Part shown: piece after piece, positions 28,325 to 38,001 of the stretch
Numbering within the stretch: the stretch's first letter is position 1
Layout: each line of letters starts with the position of its first letter
Assembly: GCF_003968755.1 (NCBI RefSeq)
Contig: NZ_RYDL01000009.1
Span: 1 to 64,000, forward strand
Source of the DNA: Flavobacterium sp. RSP15
GTDB lineage: Bacteria; Bacteroidota; Bacteroidia; Flavobacteriales; Flavobacteriaceae
Reading direction: 5' to 3'
DNA length: 64,000 nt
Translations under genes and position numbers: made by a program
The notes under the pieces: generated by a model
What the model was told of the DNA's origin: nothing
The model's input: the letters and a program-made list of their open reading frames with translations, nothing else
Database searches by the model: none

Positions 28325-30274
28325 TTAAATAACTTGTTTTTTTACTTTTGAGGTATCTGTTTTAATCCTTACGGCAGGAATTGTCCTTTTATTTAAAAGC
28401 GAGTCACTAATGCGTAATTGTAATTTGATGGCGTCAGAAAGTCCACCTAATTTGGCATATTGACTTTGTAAGCTGGTTGCAAGTATTCTTTTTTCCAGAT
28501 CTATCCGTGTGATTTTTTGTCGTAGGTATTTTTCAATCATCAAACTGGCAATTGGTCCGGCTATTGTTGATCCAAAGCCCCCATTTTCAACCATGATAGC
28601 AATGGCAATTTTAGGATTATCTTTTGGTGCAAAAGCTACAAATATGGAATGATCTTTAAGTTGAATTCTTTTGCCTCCAATTTTAGCAAAATTTTCAGCT
28701 GTACCGGTTTTACCACAAATATCTATTCCTTCTACTTTAAGTGCGCTAGCAGTCCCCATGTTGTACACATCAAACAAACCGCTAATTATGGGTTTGAAGT
28801 GTTTTTTGTCGATGGTGGTGGTGTGTTTTGTCGTGAATTTTTTATCAATTTTGTGGCCTTCAATTTTTTTGATGATGTGAGGGGTGTAATAATAACCTTC
28901 ATTTGCAACAGTTGCCATCATGTTAGCAAGTTGTATGGGTGTCATTAGAACTTCGCCCTGTCCTATTGAATTAGAAACGATCGTGGTACTTCTCCAGCCT
29001 CCATTTGGATAAATGCGTTTGTATGTTTTGGAATCCGGAACGTTTCCTCTTTTACCTGTTGGTAAGTCATACCCCATAAATTGTCCTAGTCCAAAGCTTT
29101 TTATGTGGTTGCTCCAAACATCAACAGCTGTGGCCGGTTTTGTATATTTGTTTATTGTCTTCATATACGCTGTGGCAAAATAGGAATTGCAAGATTCATA
29201 AATACCTCTGTGCAGCTGAAGAGATCCTCCTCTGCAATGGCATCTCATAAATCGACCTCTTGCATAACTAAAACCATTATTGCAGGATACGCTTGTATTT
29301 TCATCGATTACACCTTCTTGTAGAGCAACTAAGCCAGTTAAAATTTTAAACGGTGATCCTGGCGGGTATTCAGCTAGTAAACCTCTGTCATACAGTGGCT
29401 TTGCTATTGAATCATGGTATAATTGAGTGTAGTTTTTAGAGCGTTGTCTTCCTACCAATATTCCTGGATCATAAGAAGGAGCGGTTACCAGTGCTAGTAT
29501 TTCGCCAGTGCGAGGTTCTATAGCAACAATTCCGCCTCTTTTATTAATCATCAATTCCTCTCCGTATTTTTGAAGTTCGGCGTCAATAGTAAGATTTATA
29601 TCTTCTCCTTGCACGGCTATAGTGTCGTATTTCCCTTCTTTATACGAGCCAATTTCTCTATTGTATTTGTCTTTTTGGATGTATTTAACCCCTTTTACCC
29701 CGCGTAAAAGATCTTCATAGCTTTCTTCAACTCCCTGTCTTCCAATTAAATCACCGCTATTGTAGTATGGATTTTTGGCTACTAGTTTTTCATTTACCTG
29801 AGTGATACCCCCAAAAACATTGGCTCCAAAATTTACTTCATAATCACGAAGGGAACGTTTTTGAAAATAGAAACCTTCATATTTTCTTATTTTTTCTTGA
29901 AAAGCGGCAAATTCACTTTTATTCAATTGTGATAAAAAAACAGAGGGTAACCGCGGACTATATATTCTAGCTTTTTCAATTCTTTTAATGAAATCTTCTT
30001 TTGTAATTTTCAACAATTGACAAAGTTCTAAAGTATCTGTGTTTTTTAATTCCCTAGGAATGACCATAATGTCATAAGATGCTTGGTTTGCAACCAGTAA
30101 TACACCTTTACGGTCATAGATGTAGCCTCTTTCAGGATATTCATATTTTTTTTTAATTGCGTTATTTTCAGATTTTAACTTTAAGGTGTCATCCACGATT
30201 TGCAAATAAAAAATACGCAATACTAGTAAAGAAGTAGCAAGAATGATTAGGGAAGGCAATAGTACTTTTCTCAT
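28325..30274 (-). CDS. mrdA: Penicillin-binding protein 2 (elongation transpeptidase)
   Basis: The 649-aa class B PBP has one N-terminal membrane helix, a dimerisation/pedestal domain (about 35-220) and a transpeptidase domain. The active-site motifs are PPGSPFKI (Ser of SxxK near residue 304), SNSIGQGEV in the SxN region and KTGTAEN near 520. It crosslinks lateral-wall peptidoglycan with RodA. It overlaps mreD by 4 bases. Confidence 0.95.
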   Translation of the reverse strand: MRKVLLPSLIILATSLLVLRIFYLQIVDDTLKLKSENNAIKKKYEYPERGYIYDRKGVLLVANQASYDIMVIPRELKNTDTLELCQLLKITKEDFIKRIEKARIYSPRLPSVFLSQLNKSEFAAFQEKIRKYEGFYFQKRSLRDYEVNFGANVFGGITQVNEKLVAKNPYYNSGDLIGRQGVEESYEDLLRGVKGVKYIQKDKYNREIGSYKEGKYDTIAVQGEDINLTIDAELQKYGEELMINKRGGIVAIEPRTGEILALVTAPSYDPGILVGRQRSKNYTQLYHDSIAKPLYDRGLLAEYPPGSPFKILTGLVALQEGVIDENTSVSCNNGFSYARGRFMRCHCRGGSLQLHRGIYESCNSYFATAYMKTINKYTKPATAVDVWSNHIKSFGLGQFMGYDLPTGKRGNVPDSKTYKRIYPNGGWRSTTIVSNSIGQGEVLMTPIQLANMMATVANEGYYYTPHIIKKIEGHKIDKKFTTKHTTTIDKKHFKPIISGLFDVYNMGTASALKVEGIDICGKTGTAENFAKIGGKRIQLKDHSIFVAFAPKDNPKIAIAIMVENGGFGSTIAGPIASLMIEKYLRQKITRIDLEKRILATSLQSQYAKLGGLSDAIKLQLRISDSLLNKRTIPAVRIKTDTSKVKKQVI

Positions 30275-30777
30275 CTTTTATTAGGCTTGATAAGGTATAT
30301 TATAATTATGCAAATAAAGAGTGTGAATATGGTACTCAATAAAGTTCGTAATACGACATCTAAAATAAAGCTAAATTGAAAAGCTTCTAGCAAAAACATC
30401 GTAAAATGATGAATGGTAACTGATAGTAATAAAAAAGAAAATCTTTCTGGTGTTAATACATCATTCAGTTTTATAGTTTGGTATTCATAACTTAACCCAA
30501 AGGAAAACTTAAAAACAGAAGGTCTAAAGTAGGCTAATACTAAGCATGCGGTCGCATGTGTTCCTCCAGAATTACTGAACATATCCATTACAAGTCCAAG
30601 TAAAAAACTAGCAATTAGTAGTCCTGATTTATTTCCATTTACGGGATAAAGTATGATAAATAACACGTAAGGAAATGGGCTTATATACCCAAAAAAATTC
30701 ATGTTATTAAATATAATAATCTGAATTGCTAATAACAAAAGGAATCGGGAAATATTGACTAACAGTGCGCTATTCAT
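30271..30777 (-). CDS. mreD: Rod-shape-determining protein MreD
   Basis: The 168-aa protein has about five membrane segments and little other sequence conservation, as usual for MreD. The assignment rests largely on position: it overlaps mreC by 8 bases and the PBP2 gene by 4, in the invariant order mreB-mreC-mreD-PBP2-rodA. Confidence 0.88.
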   Translation of the reverse strand: MNSALLVNISRFLLLLAIQIIIFNNMNFFGYISPFPYVLFIILYPVNGNKSGLLIASFLLGLVMDMFSNSGGTHATACLVLAYFRPSVFKFSFGLSYEYQTIKLNDVLTPERFSFLLLSVTIHHFTMFLLEAFQFSFILDVVLRTLLSTIFTLFICIIIIYLIKPNKR

Positions 30778-31594
30778 CCTTATTTCCTTTTTCTAAATTA
30801 ATAATTTCTTCACGATCTTTGCGCGTAATAATATAAACGTGACCTAGATTTGTCATATCGTTAAATAATTTAACATTTATGGTGTAATAATTAGTCTGAT
30901 TGTCTATTTCTATTTTGTCTATAGTTCCTATATTAACGTTTTCCGGAAATATTACTGATTGTCCTCCTGTTACAATGGTGTCTCCTTTTCTAATAGCGGC
31001 TAATCTAGGAACATCTATCAATTGTACAAAGCCAGTACTTTTTCCGTTCCATATCAAAGATCCAAAATGATTGGATTTTTTGATTTTAGCATTAATTTGA
31101 AATTTCTTATTTAAAATGCTAATCACAGTGGCATAATTAGGTGAGGTATTTTCTATGATTCCTATAATTCCTAAGCTGTTTATAACGCCCATGTCTGGTT
31201 TCACACCTTCTAGTTCTCCTGAATTTAAGGTTAAATAATTTTCGTGAGTACTATAAGAATTGTGTATTACCTTAGATACTAATATATCTCCTGATTCGAT
31301 CCCTTTTAGACTGTCTAGTTTTTTTATTGCAGTGGTATCTTTTTTGTTAAATATAAGACTCTTTAATTTTGCGTTTTCAAGCGCGAGTGCTTCATTTTCA
31401 GTTTTTAAATTCAAATATTCATTAAGGTTGTTTACCTTTTCATAGACACCTCCGCTTAGAAAATTTGCAGAACTAATTATTTTACTTCTGTGAAAGGAGT
31501 GGGATTGAATGGTAAGGGATAATGAAATACCCAAAAGCAGCAAAAACAGTAACCGATTACTGTTTTTAAAAATAAAATTAAATATTTGCTGCAT
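30770..31594 (-). CDS. mreC: Rod-shape-determining protein MreC
   Basis: The 274-aa bitopic protein has one N-terminal membrane helix (about 13-30), a coiled-coil region (about 50-95, NEYLNLKTENEALALENAKL) and a beta-rich periplasmic domain with typical GELEGVKPDMGVIN and IVTGGQSVIFP segments. It links MreB to the elongation synthases. The mreB gene lies about 105 bp upstream. Confidence 0.93.
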   Translation of the reverse strand: MQQIFNFIFKNSNRLLFLLLLGISLSLTIQSHSFHRSKIISSANFLSGGVYEKVNNLNEYLNLKTENEALALENAKLKSLIFNKKDTTAIKKLDSLKGIESGDILVSKVIHNSYSTHENYLTLNSGELEGVKPDMGVINSLGIIGIIENTSPNYATVISILNKKFQINAKIKKSNHFGSLIWNGKSTGFVQLIDVPRLAAIRKGDTIVTGGQSVIFPENVNIGTIDKIEIDNQTNYYTINVKLFNDMTNLGHVYIITRKDREEIINLEKGNKDE

Positions 31595-31700
31595 TTTCTA
31601 ACGGTATAATATAAATAGCTGTCTGTTTTATTTTGGAATCTAATAGTTGTTGCTGGATGCTATCTCAGTCCTGTAAATTGACAAGAGTAGCTATAACAAA

Positions 31701-32729
31701 TTACTTGATTAAAATACTTTTAAATTTAGCAATGTTTTTTAGTGCCATTCCTGTCCCTCTTACTACAGCTCTTAACGGATCTTCTGCAATGTAAACTGGT
31801 AAATCAGTTTTTTGTGAAATTCGCTTGTCAAGACCTCTTAACATGGAGCCTCCACCGGCAAGGTAGATTCCTGTGTTGTATATATCGGCAGCTAGTTCTG
31901 GGGGAGTTTGTGATAACGTTTCCATAACGGCATCTTCAATTCTTTGAATTGATTTGTCTAATGCTTTTGCAATTTCTCGGTACGATACTTCTACCTGTTT
32001 TGGTTTACCAGTAAGTAAATCTCTACCTTGAACGGACATGTCTTCAGGAGGTGTTTCTAAATCTTCTATTGCTGCGCCAATTTGAATTTTTATTTTTTCA
32101 GCTGTACTTTCTCCAACAAAAAGATTGTGTTGGGTACGCATATAATATACGATATCATTTGTGAATACATCACCAGCTATTTTTACTGATTTGTCACAAA
32201 CAATACCACCTAAGGCGATTACGGCAATTTCAGTTGTTCCACCACCTATATCTACAATCATGTTTCCTTTTGGTTGCATAATATCAATACCAATACCTAT
32301 TGCTGCTGCCATAGGTTCGTGTATTAGGTATACTTCTTTACCGTTTACTCTTTCACAAGACTCTTTTACGGCTCTCATCTCCACTTCGGTAATGCCAGAG
32401 GGAATACAAACGACCATTCTTAACGCAGGAGTAAACATTCTTTTCTTTAGCGCGGGTATGCTTTTGATAAACATACTTATCATTTTTTCTGAAGCATCAA
32501 AATCAGCAATTACACCATCTTTCAAAGGGCGTATTGTCTTAATGTTTTCATGTGTTTTACCTTGCATCAAGTTGGCTTCTTTGCCCACAGCAATGATTTT
32601 ACCAGAAACTCTGTCTCTGGCAACAATTGATGGACTGTCTATTACAACTTTATCATTATGTATGATTAAAGTATTAGCGGTACCAAGGTCTATCGCGATA
32701 TCCTCAGTCATGAAATCAAAAAATCCCAT
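31701..32729 (-). CDS. mreB: Actin-like shape protein MreB
   Basis: This 342-aa bacterial actin organises cell elongation at the inner membrane. The nucleotide-binding blocks are clear: EDIAIDLGTANTLI, VCIPSGITEVEMRAV, MIVDIGGGTTEIAVI and GIYLAGGGSMLRGLD. Its own promoter box sits between purH and mreB, so it can be transcribed independently of purH. Confidence 0.97.
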   Translation of the reverse strand: MGFFDFMTEDIAIDLGTANTLIIHNDKVVIDSPSIVARDRVSGKIIAVGKEANLMQGKTHENIKTIRPLKDGVIADFDASEKMISMFIKSIPALKKRMFTPALRMVVCIPSGITEVEMRAVKESCERVNGKEVYLIHEPMAAAIGIGIDIMQPKGNMIVDIGGGTTEIAVIALGGIVCDKSVKIAGDVFTNDIVYYMRTQHNLFVGESTAEKIKIQIGAAIEDLETPPEDMSVQGRDLLTGKPKQVEVSYREIAKALDKSIQRIEDAVMETLSQTPPELAADIYNTGIYLAGGGSMLRGLDKRISQKTDLPVYIAEDPLRAVVRGTGMALKNIAKFKSILIK

Positions 32730-32768
32730 AAATTTTTTGGGGTTAAAATGTTATAAATTTGAAACGCA

Positions 32769-32776
32769 CAAAGTTA
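32769..32776 (-). promoter_or_regulatory. Promoter of mreB cluster
   Basis: TAACTTTG on the minus strand is an exact TAnnTTTG box, 39 bp before the mreB ATG and just past the purH stop codon. Confidence 0.55.
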
Positions 32777-32782
32777 AACAAA

Positions 32783-34309
32783 TTAATGTTTAAAATGACG
32801 CGTTCCCGTAAATACCATTGCAAGTTTATTTTCATTGCAATAGTCAATGCTCAAATTGTCTTTGATGGATCCGCCTGGCTGAATTACCGCAGTAATACCT
32901 GCTTTTTTAGCTATTTCAACACAGTCTGGAAAAGGGAAAAATGCATCACTTGCCATAGAGGCTCCACGTAGGTCAAATCCAAAATTTTTAGCTTTTTCTA
33001 TCGCCTGTACTAAGGCATCAACTCTGGATGTTTGTCCTGTACCGGATGCAATAAGTGTTCCGTTTTTAGCAAAAACAATCGTGTTTGATTTGGTGTTTTT
33101 ACAAATTTTGGAAGCGAAAATTAAATCCTGAATTTCCTGTTCAGTAGGAGCTGTTATGGTAACGGTTTTTAAGGCTTCTTTATTGTCAGTTACCGTATTT
33201 CTTTCTTGAATTAAAAGTCCGTTCAAGCAGGTTCGTACCGTTTTTTGGGGTAACGCAACCTCGTTCTGAACTAATAGGATTCGGTTTTTCTTTTCTTGTA
33301 AAATAGTCAGGGCCTCAGTATCATATTCGGGGGCAATGACCACCTCACAAAATAATTTGTTTATCTCTGTTGCAGTCGCTGCATCAATTTTAGTATTGGA
33401 AATTAAAACACCTCCAAATGCAGATGTCGGGTCACAAGCTAATGCGGCTAAATAGGCCTCAGTAATAGTTGTTCGTGTCGCTAAACCACAAGCGTTGTTG
33501 TGTTTTAATATGGCAAATGTAGGGCCGTCATTGTTGAATTCAGCTATCAAATTTACAGCCGCATCTACATCCAACAAATTATTGTATGATAATTCTTTTC
33601 CGTGCACTTTGTTGAACATGGCCTCAAAATCTCCAAAGAAAAATCCTTTTTGATGTGGGTTTTCACCGTATCTCAGCACTTGACCGTTAGGAATACTTTC
33701 TTTGTAAATGGTTTCGTCAGTATTAAAATAATTGAAAATTGCAGTGTCATAATGAGAAGAAACATGAAATGCTTTTGTTGCCAATAATTTTCGGTCTTCC
33801 AGTGTTGTAGCGCCATTTTGATCGATAATTAAATCTAAAAGCAAGCCGTATTGATCTACCGAAGCCACAATTACGGTGTCTTTGAAGTTTTTTGCAGCAG
33901 CACGAATTAAAGAAATACCACCAATATCTATTTTTTCAATGATGTCTGTTTCACTTGCTCCGGAAGCAACCGTTTTTTCAAAAGGATATAAGTCAACAAT
34001 GACTAAATCAATTTGTGGAATGTTGAATTCTAACATCTGTTGTGCATCACTCTCATTATCTTGGCGATTTAGTATTCCACCAAAGACTTTTGGGTGTAAT
34101 GTTTTTACTCTTCCGCCCAAAATAGAAGGGTAGGAGGTTACATCTTCAACGGGTATTACGGGAATTCCTAAATTTTTTATAAAATCCTCAGTCCCTCCAG
34201 TAGAATAAAGTGTAACATTTTGACTGTTTAGTTGTCTTACTATAGGTTCCAATCCTTCTTTTGAAAAGACGGAGATTAATGCAGATTGAATTGTTTTAGT
34301 TGTGCTCAT
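32783..34309 (-). CDS. purH: Bifunctional AICAR formyltransferase/IMP cyclohydrolase
   Basis: This 508-aa cytosolic enzyme performs the last two steps of IMP synthesis. The N-terminal MGS-like cyclohydrolase domain (about 1-195) has SVFSKEGLEPIVRQL, STGGTEDFI and GGRVKTLHPKVFGGIL. The C-terminal formyltransferase domain has LRYGENPHQKG, ILKHNNACG, SAFGGVL and a C-terminal MVFTGTRHFKH. Length fits the family. Confidence 0.97.
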   Translation of the reverse strand: MSTTKTIQSALISVFSKEGLEPIVRQLNSQNVTLYSTGGTEDFIKNLGIPVIPVEDVTSYPSILGGRVKTLHPKVFGGILNRQDNESDAQQMLEFNIPQIDLVIVDLYPFEKTVASGASETDIIEKIDIGGISLIRAAAKNFKDTVIVASVDQYGLLLDLIIDQNGATTLEDRKLLATKAFHVSSHYDTAIFNYFNTDETIYKESIPNGQVLRYGENPHQKGFFFGDFEAMFNKVHGKELSYNNLLDVDAAVNLIAEFNNDGPTFAILKHNNACGLATRTTITEAYLAALACDPTSAFGGVLISNTKIDAATATEINKLFCEVVIAPEYDTEALTILQEKKNRILLVQNEVALPQKTVRTCLNGLLIQERNTVTDNKEALKTVTITAPTEQEIQDLIFASKICKNTKSNTIVFAKNGTLIASGTGQTSRVDALVQAIEKAKNFGFDLRGASMASDAFFPFPDCVEIAKKAGITAVIQPGGSIKDNLSIDYCNENKLAMVFTGTRHFKH

Positions 34310-34332
34310 TATGTAGTTATAGTTATAAAATG

Positions 34333-34340
34333 CAAAAATA
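34333..34340 (-). promoter_or_regulatory. Promoter of purH
   Basis: TATTTTTG on the minus strand matches TAnnTTTG, 23 bp before the purH start codon. Confidence 0.55.
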
Positions 34341-34505
34341 GTTTTTTAATGTCAAAATTAAGCCATTTGAAATTGAGATAATTGTAATTTTTACGGCTAT
34401 TGCAACGGGAAACATAAAATAGCGCTTCCACAATGTAACGAAACGATTTTTCATTAGGTTTCTGATTAATATTTATAGAATTTTACTTAACACTAAATAG
34501 ATTGT

Positions 34506-35756
34506 ATGTTAGTTTACCTTCGATTATTAAAAGAGAGTTTTAGCTTTGCGATGAATGCATTGCGCAACAATAAGTTACGAACGCTGCTTTCTTTGTTAGG
34601 CGTTACTATTGGGATTTTTTCGATTATAGCGGTACTCGCTGCTGTAGATTCTTTGGACAGAAAAATCACTAAAGATTTGAGTAGTTTAGATAAAAATACG
34701 ATTTATTTGATGAAATTTTCTTTCGGACCTTCGGAAATTCCACAATGGAAAAGAGAACAGTTTCCTAATGTGAAGTATGATGAATACACCTATATGAAAG
34801 GTGCAATGACTAACACGGATCAAATGGCCTATCAAATATTTATCAGAAGAGAATCTATTAAATTTGATTCAAAAACAGTTAGTGATGTCAATATAGTTCC
34901 TGTTTCTCAGGAATTTATAGATATTCAGGGCCTTGAGTTTGAAAGCGGACGATTTTACAATGAATCCGAAGCCAATTCCGGAGCTACAGTTGTTGTTTTG
35001 GGAAATGAAATTGCAAAATCACTTTTTGATGATGCAGAACCCATTGGAAAAAACGTGCGGTTGTATGGAAATCGTTTTACGGTCATTGGGGTTTTGAAGA
35101 AACAAGGAGCGGGTTTATTTGGGGATAGTAATGACACCTCAGCTTATATTCCAGTCAATTTTGTGCGACAACTATACGGGGATAATAATACTGCTTTGAC
35201 AAATGTTATTATTTTTAAACCTGAAAATGGAGCTGACATGGCAGCTTATAAAGAAGAAATAGCACAAAAATTAAGAAGCTTTAGGGGAGTGAAAGCAGGT
35301 GAAATAGATAATTTTTTCATTAATGTTTTTTCTGGATTTACTGACCTTATTGATGGTATCCTTGGGCAAATGAATCTTGTAGGATGGGTTATCAGCGGCT
35401 TTTCTCTGCTTGTAGGTGGTTTTGGAATTGCTAATATTATGTTTGTTTCTGTAAAAGAGCGTACGAATTTGATTGGGATCCAAAAATCATTGGGAGCCAA
35501 AAACAAGTTTATATTGTTTCAGTTTTTATTTGAAGCGATAATATTATCAGTTATTGGTGGTTTGATAGGATTGCTCTTAGTTTGGATTATTACTCTTATT
35601 GTAACAAAAGCCTTAGACTTCGAGTTTGTCTTAAGTATGGGTAATATTGTCCTAGGAACAGGATTAGCGGCTATAATTGGTCTAATATCCGGAATTCTAC
35701 CCGCAATTGCAGCTTCTAAATTAGATCCGGTGGAGGCTATTCGTACCGGGATATAA
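34506..35756 (+). CDS. ABC transporter permease, MacB/FtsX type
   Basis: The 416-aa protein has an N-terminal membrane helix after MNALRNNKLRTLLSLLGVTIG, a MacB-type periplasmic core (about 50-270) and a C-terminal FtsX-like domain with three helices (VGGFGIANIMFVSVKERTN, IGIQKSLGAKNKFILFQF and the final GLISGILPAIAASKLDPVEA). Such permeases work in mechanotransmission, for export of lipoproteins or small molecules. No ATPase or fusion-protein gene is adjacent, so partners are elsewhere. Confidence 0.9.
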   Translation: MLVYLRLLKESFSFAMNALRNNKLRTLLSLLGVTIGIFSIIAVLAAVDSLDRKITKDLSSLDKNTIYLMKFSFGPSEIPQWKREQFPNVKYDEYTYMKGAMTNTDQMAYQIFIRRESIKFDSKTVSDVNIVPVSQEFIDIQGLEFESGRFYNESEANSGATVVVLGNEIAKSLFDDAEPIGKNVRLYGNRFTVIGVLKKQGAGLFGDSNDTSAYIPVNFVRQLYGDNNTALTNVIIFKPENGADMAAYKEEIAQKLRSFRGVKAGEIDNFFINVFSGFTDLIDGILGQMNLVGWVISGFSLLVGGFGIANIMFVSVKERTNLIGIQKSLGAKNKFILFQFLFEAIILSVIGGLIGLLLVWIITLIVTKALDFEFVLSMGNIVLGTGLAAIIGLISGILPAIAASKLDPVEAIRTGI

Positions 35757-35819
35757 AAAACTCAGGTTTGTGTAATCCTCTTCTGTAAACACTTAATTTT
35801 AAATATAATGGCATAACAA

Positions 35820-35857
35820 AAAACAGCTTCCAATATTTTTTTGGAAGCTGTTTTGTT
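35820..35857. terminator. Terminator after ABC permease
   Basis: AAACAGCTTCCAA pairs with TTGGAAGCTGTTTT and is followed by T-rich sequence, between convergent genes. Confidence 0.85.
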
Positions 35858-35911
35858 TGGTATAAAGAGAATGTAGCGCAAATATAAAGTCCCAACTTAT
35901 CGGGATTTTAT

Positions 35912-36766
35912 TTATCGAATATCATTGTTCTGAATCAAATCAATGTACAAGTTGATCTTGTCTTTCAATTCTTTTCTTGGTGTGATAAAGTCTAAGAAGC
36001 CATGTTCGAGTAAAAACTCAGCAGTCTGAAAACCCTCAGGTAAATCTTTACCAGTTGTGTCTCGTACTACCCTTGGTCCTGCAAATCCTATTAACGCGCC
36101 TGGTTCAGATATGTTGATGTCCCCTAGCATCGCGTAGGAAGCAGTTGTTCCTCCCGTTGTAGGATCTGTACATAATGAAATGTAAGGAAGTTTTGCTTCG
36201 GCAAGTTGTGCTAACTTAACAGATGTTTTGGCTAATTGCATTAATGAATAAGCAGCTTCCATCATTCTGGCTCCACCTGATTTTGAAATCATGAGAAAAG
36301 GCAAGTTGTTTTTGATGGCGTGGTCAATTCCTCGTGCGATTTTTTCACCTACAACTGCACCCATAGAACCACCAATGAAGGCAAAATCCATACAGCAAAT
36401 AACTAAATCTTTACCTTTTGATTTTCCAACTCCTGTGCGTACTGCATCCTTGAGTTTGGTTTTTTCCATTACATCTTTCAAACGATCTGCATATTTCTTG
36501 GTATCAACAAAGTGCAAAGGATCTTTAGAAGTCATATTCTTGTCTAATTCAACAAATTCATTGTTGTCAAATAAGATTTGAAAATATTCAGCACTTCCAA
36601 TTCTGACATGAAAACCATCTTCTGGACTCACAAATAAGTTGCGAGCTAGTTCATCGGCATCAATGATTTTTCCGGTTGGAGATTTGTACCAAAGTCCTTT
36701 TGGAATATCCATTTTGTCTTCGGTAGCGGTAGTAATCCCTTTTTCTTTTCTTTTAAACCAAGCCAT
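35912..36766 (-). CDS. accD: Acetyl-CoA carboxylase carboxyltransferase subunit beta, without zinc-ribbon cysteines
   Basis: The 284-aa subunit transfers the carboxyl group to acetyl-CoA with AccA, the first step of fatty-acid synthesis. Family blocks include [62 protein letters not shown] and GPRVV. The N-terminal segment that forms a four-Cys zinc ribbon in E. coli is present in outline, but all four cysteines are replaced: Ser29, Gly32, Ser47 and Asp50 stand in their places. The fold may therefore be metal-free. Confidence 0.93.
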   Translation of the reverse strand: MAWFKRKEKGITTATEDKMDIPKGLWYKSPTGKIIDADELARNLFVSPEDGFHVRIGSAEYFQILFDNNEFVELDKNMTSKDPLHFVDTKKYADRLKDVMEKTKLKDAVRTGVGKSKGKDLVICCMDFAFIGGSMGAVVGEKIARGIDHAIKNNLPFLMISKSGGARMMEAAYSLMQLAKTSVKLAQLAEAKLPYISLCTDPTTGGTTASYAMLGDINISEPGALIGFAGPRVVRDTTGKDLPEGFQTAEFLLEHGFLDFITPRKELKDKINLYIDLIQNNDIR

Positions 36767-36774
36767 TTCTTTAG

Positions 36775-36862
36775 TATTCAGTGTTCAGTAATCAGGTATT
36801 CAGTGTTTTGTAATCAGTTTTAGTGTTCCATTATCAGCATTTGAGATCTGAACACTAAAAAC
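36775..36862. repeat. Direct and inverted repeats between accD and fba
   Basis: A 21-bp unit beginning TATTCAGTGTT and ending GTAATCAG occurs twice (36775-36795 and 36797-36817; two differences). Right after it GTTTTAGTGTTC (36817-36828) faces GAACACTAAAAAC (36850-36862). The role is unknown; the spot is the leader of accD. Confidence 0.65.
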
Positions 36863-36874
36863 GGACCACTATTT

Positions 36875-37942
36875 TTATAATGTATTCACATTGTTCAAGT
36901 CAGCAAATGCTTGCTCAAGTCTTGTGTTGAAAGTAACTTCACTTTCACGCAACCATTTTCTTGGGTCGTAATGTTTTTTGTTTGGAACATCAGCGCCTTC
37001 TGGGTTTCCAATTTGAGTTTTCAAATAGTCAATATTTTTAACCATGTAATCACGAATTCCTTCTGTAAATGCAAATTGCAAATCAGTATCGATATTCATT
37101 TTTATTACCCCGTAGCTGATCCCTTCTCTTATTTCTTCTAATGTAGAACCAGAACCACCGTGGAAAACGAAATCTACTGGATTAGATCCTGTATTGAATT
37201 TATTTTGAACAAAATCCTGAGAATTTTTCAATATTTTTGGAGTCAATTTTACATTTCCGGGTTTGTACACTCCATGTACGTTTCCAAAAGCAGCAGCAAT
37301 TGTAAATCGTGGGCTTACTTTTGAAAGTTCTTCGTATGCGTAAGCAACTTCTTCTGGTTGTGTATATAATTTTGAACTATCAACATCAGAGTTGTCTACA
37401 CCATCTTCTTCACCACCTGTGATTCCAAGTTCGATCTCTAATGTCATTCCCATTTTACTCATTCGTTCTAAATAGCCTTTGCAAATTTCGATGTTTTCTT
37501 CGATAGGCTCTTCAGATAAATCAATCATGTGAGACGAAAACAATGGTTTTCCGGTTTTAGCAAAATGTGCTTCGGAAGCATCTAATAGGCCGTCTATCCA
37601 AGGTAATAATTTTTTCGCACAATGGTCAGTATGTAAAATTACAGTTGCTCCATACGCTTCCGCCATGGTGTGAATGTGTAAAGCTCCTGCAATTCCACCA
37701 GCGATAGCTGCTTTTTCACCAACATTCGAAAGTCCTTTACCTGCATTAAATTGTGCTCCTCCATTAGAAAACTGAATGATAACAGGAGCATTAAGTTTTG
37801 CTGCAGTTTCAAGGACACCATTGATTGTATTTGATCCAGTAACGTTTACTGCCGGAAGTGCAAATCCTTTTTCTTTTGCGTAATTGAAAATTTCTTGTAC
37901 TTGATCTCCTGTAGCTACGCCCGGTTTAATAGTATGTGCCAT
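36875..37942 (-). CDS. fbaA: Class II fructose-bisphosphate aldolase
   Basis: This 355-aa zinc enzyme of glycolysis and gluconeogenesis cleaves fructose 1,6-bisphosphate. Metal-binding and substrate motifs are seen: VILHTDHCAKK, LEIELGITGGEEDGVDN, FGNVHGVYKPGNVKL, DFVFHGGSGS and KMNIDTDLQ. Length matches the E. coli-type (class IIa) enzyme. It has its own promoter box. Confidence 0.96.
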   Translation of the reverse strand: MAHTIKPGVATGDQVQEIFNYAKEKGFALPAVNVTGSNTINGVLETAAKLNAPVIIQFSNGGAQFNAGKGLSNVGEKAAIAGGIAGALHIHTMAEAYGATVILHTDHCAKKLLPWIDGLLDASEAHFAKTGKPLFSSHMIDLSEEPIEENIEICKGYLERMSKMGMTLEIELGITGGEEDGVDNSDVDSSKLYTQPEEVAYAYEELSKVSPRFTIAAAFGNVHGVYKPGNVKLTPKILKNSQDFVQNKFNTGSNPVDFVFHGGSGSTLEEIREGISYGVIKMNIDTDLQFAFTEGIRDYMVKNIDYLKTQIGNPEGADVPNKKHYDPRKWLRESEVTFNTRLEQAFADLNNVNTL

Positions 37943-37979
37943 TGTGTTTTTTTTAGTTATTTTTTAGTTTTTAGTTTTG

Positions 37980-37987
37980 CAAAAATA
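37980..37987 (-). promoter_or_regulatory. Promoter of fba
   Basis: TATTTTTG on the minus strand is an exact TAnnTTTG box 37 bp before the start codon. Confidence 0.55.
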
Positions 37988-38001
37988 AGAATTATTTAGC
38001 A

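Noticed and set aside
32161..32793. 210-aa open frame on the plus strand opposite mreB
   Set aside because: It is entirely antisense to a well-conserved gene, has no family resemblance, and is explained by mreB codon structure.
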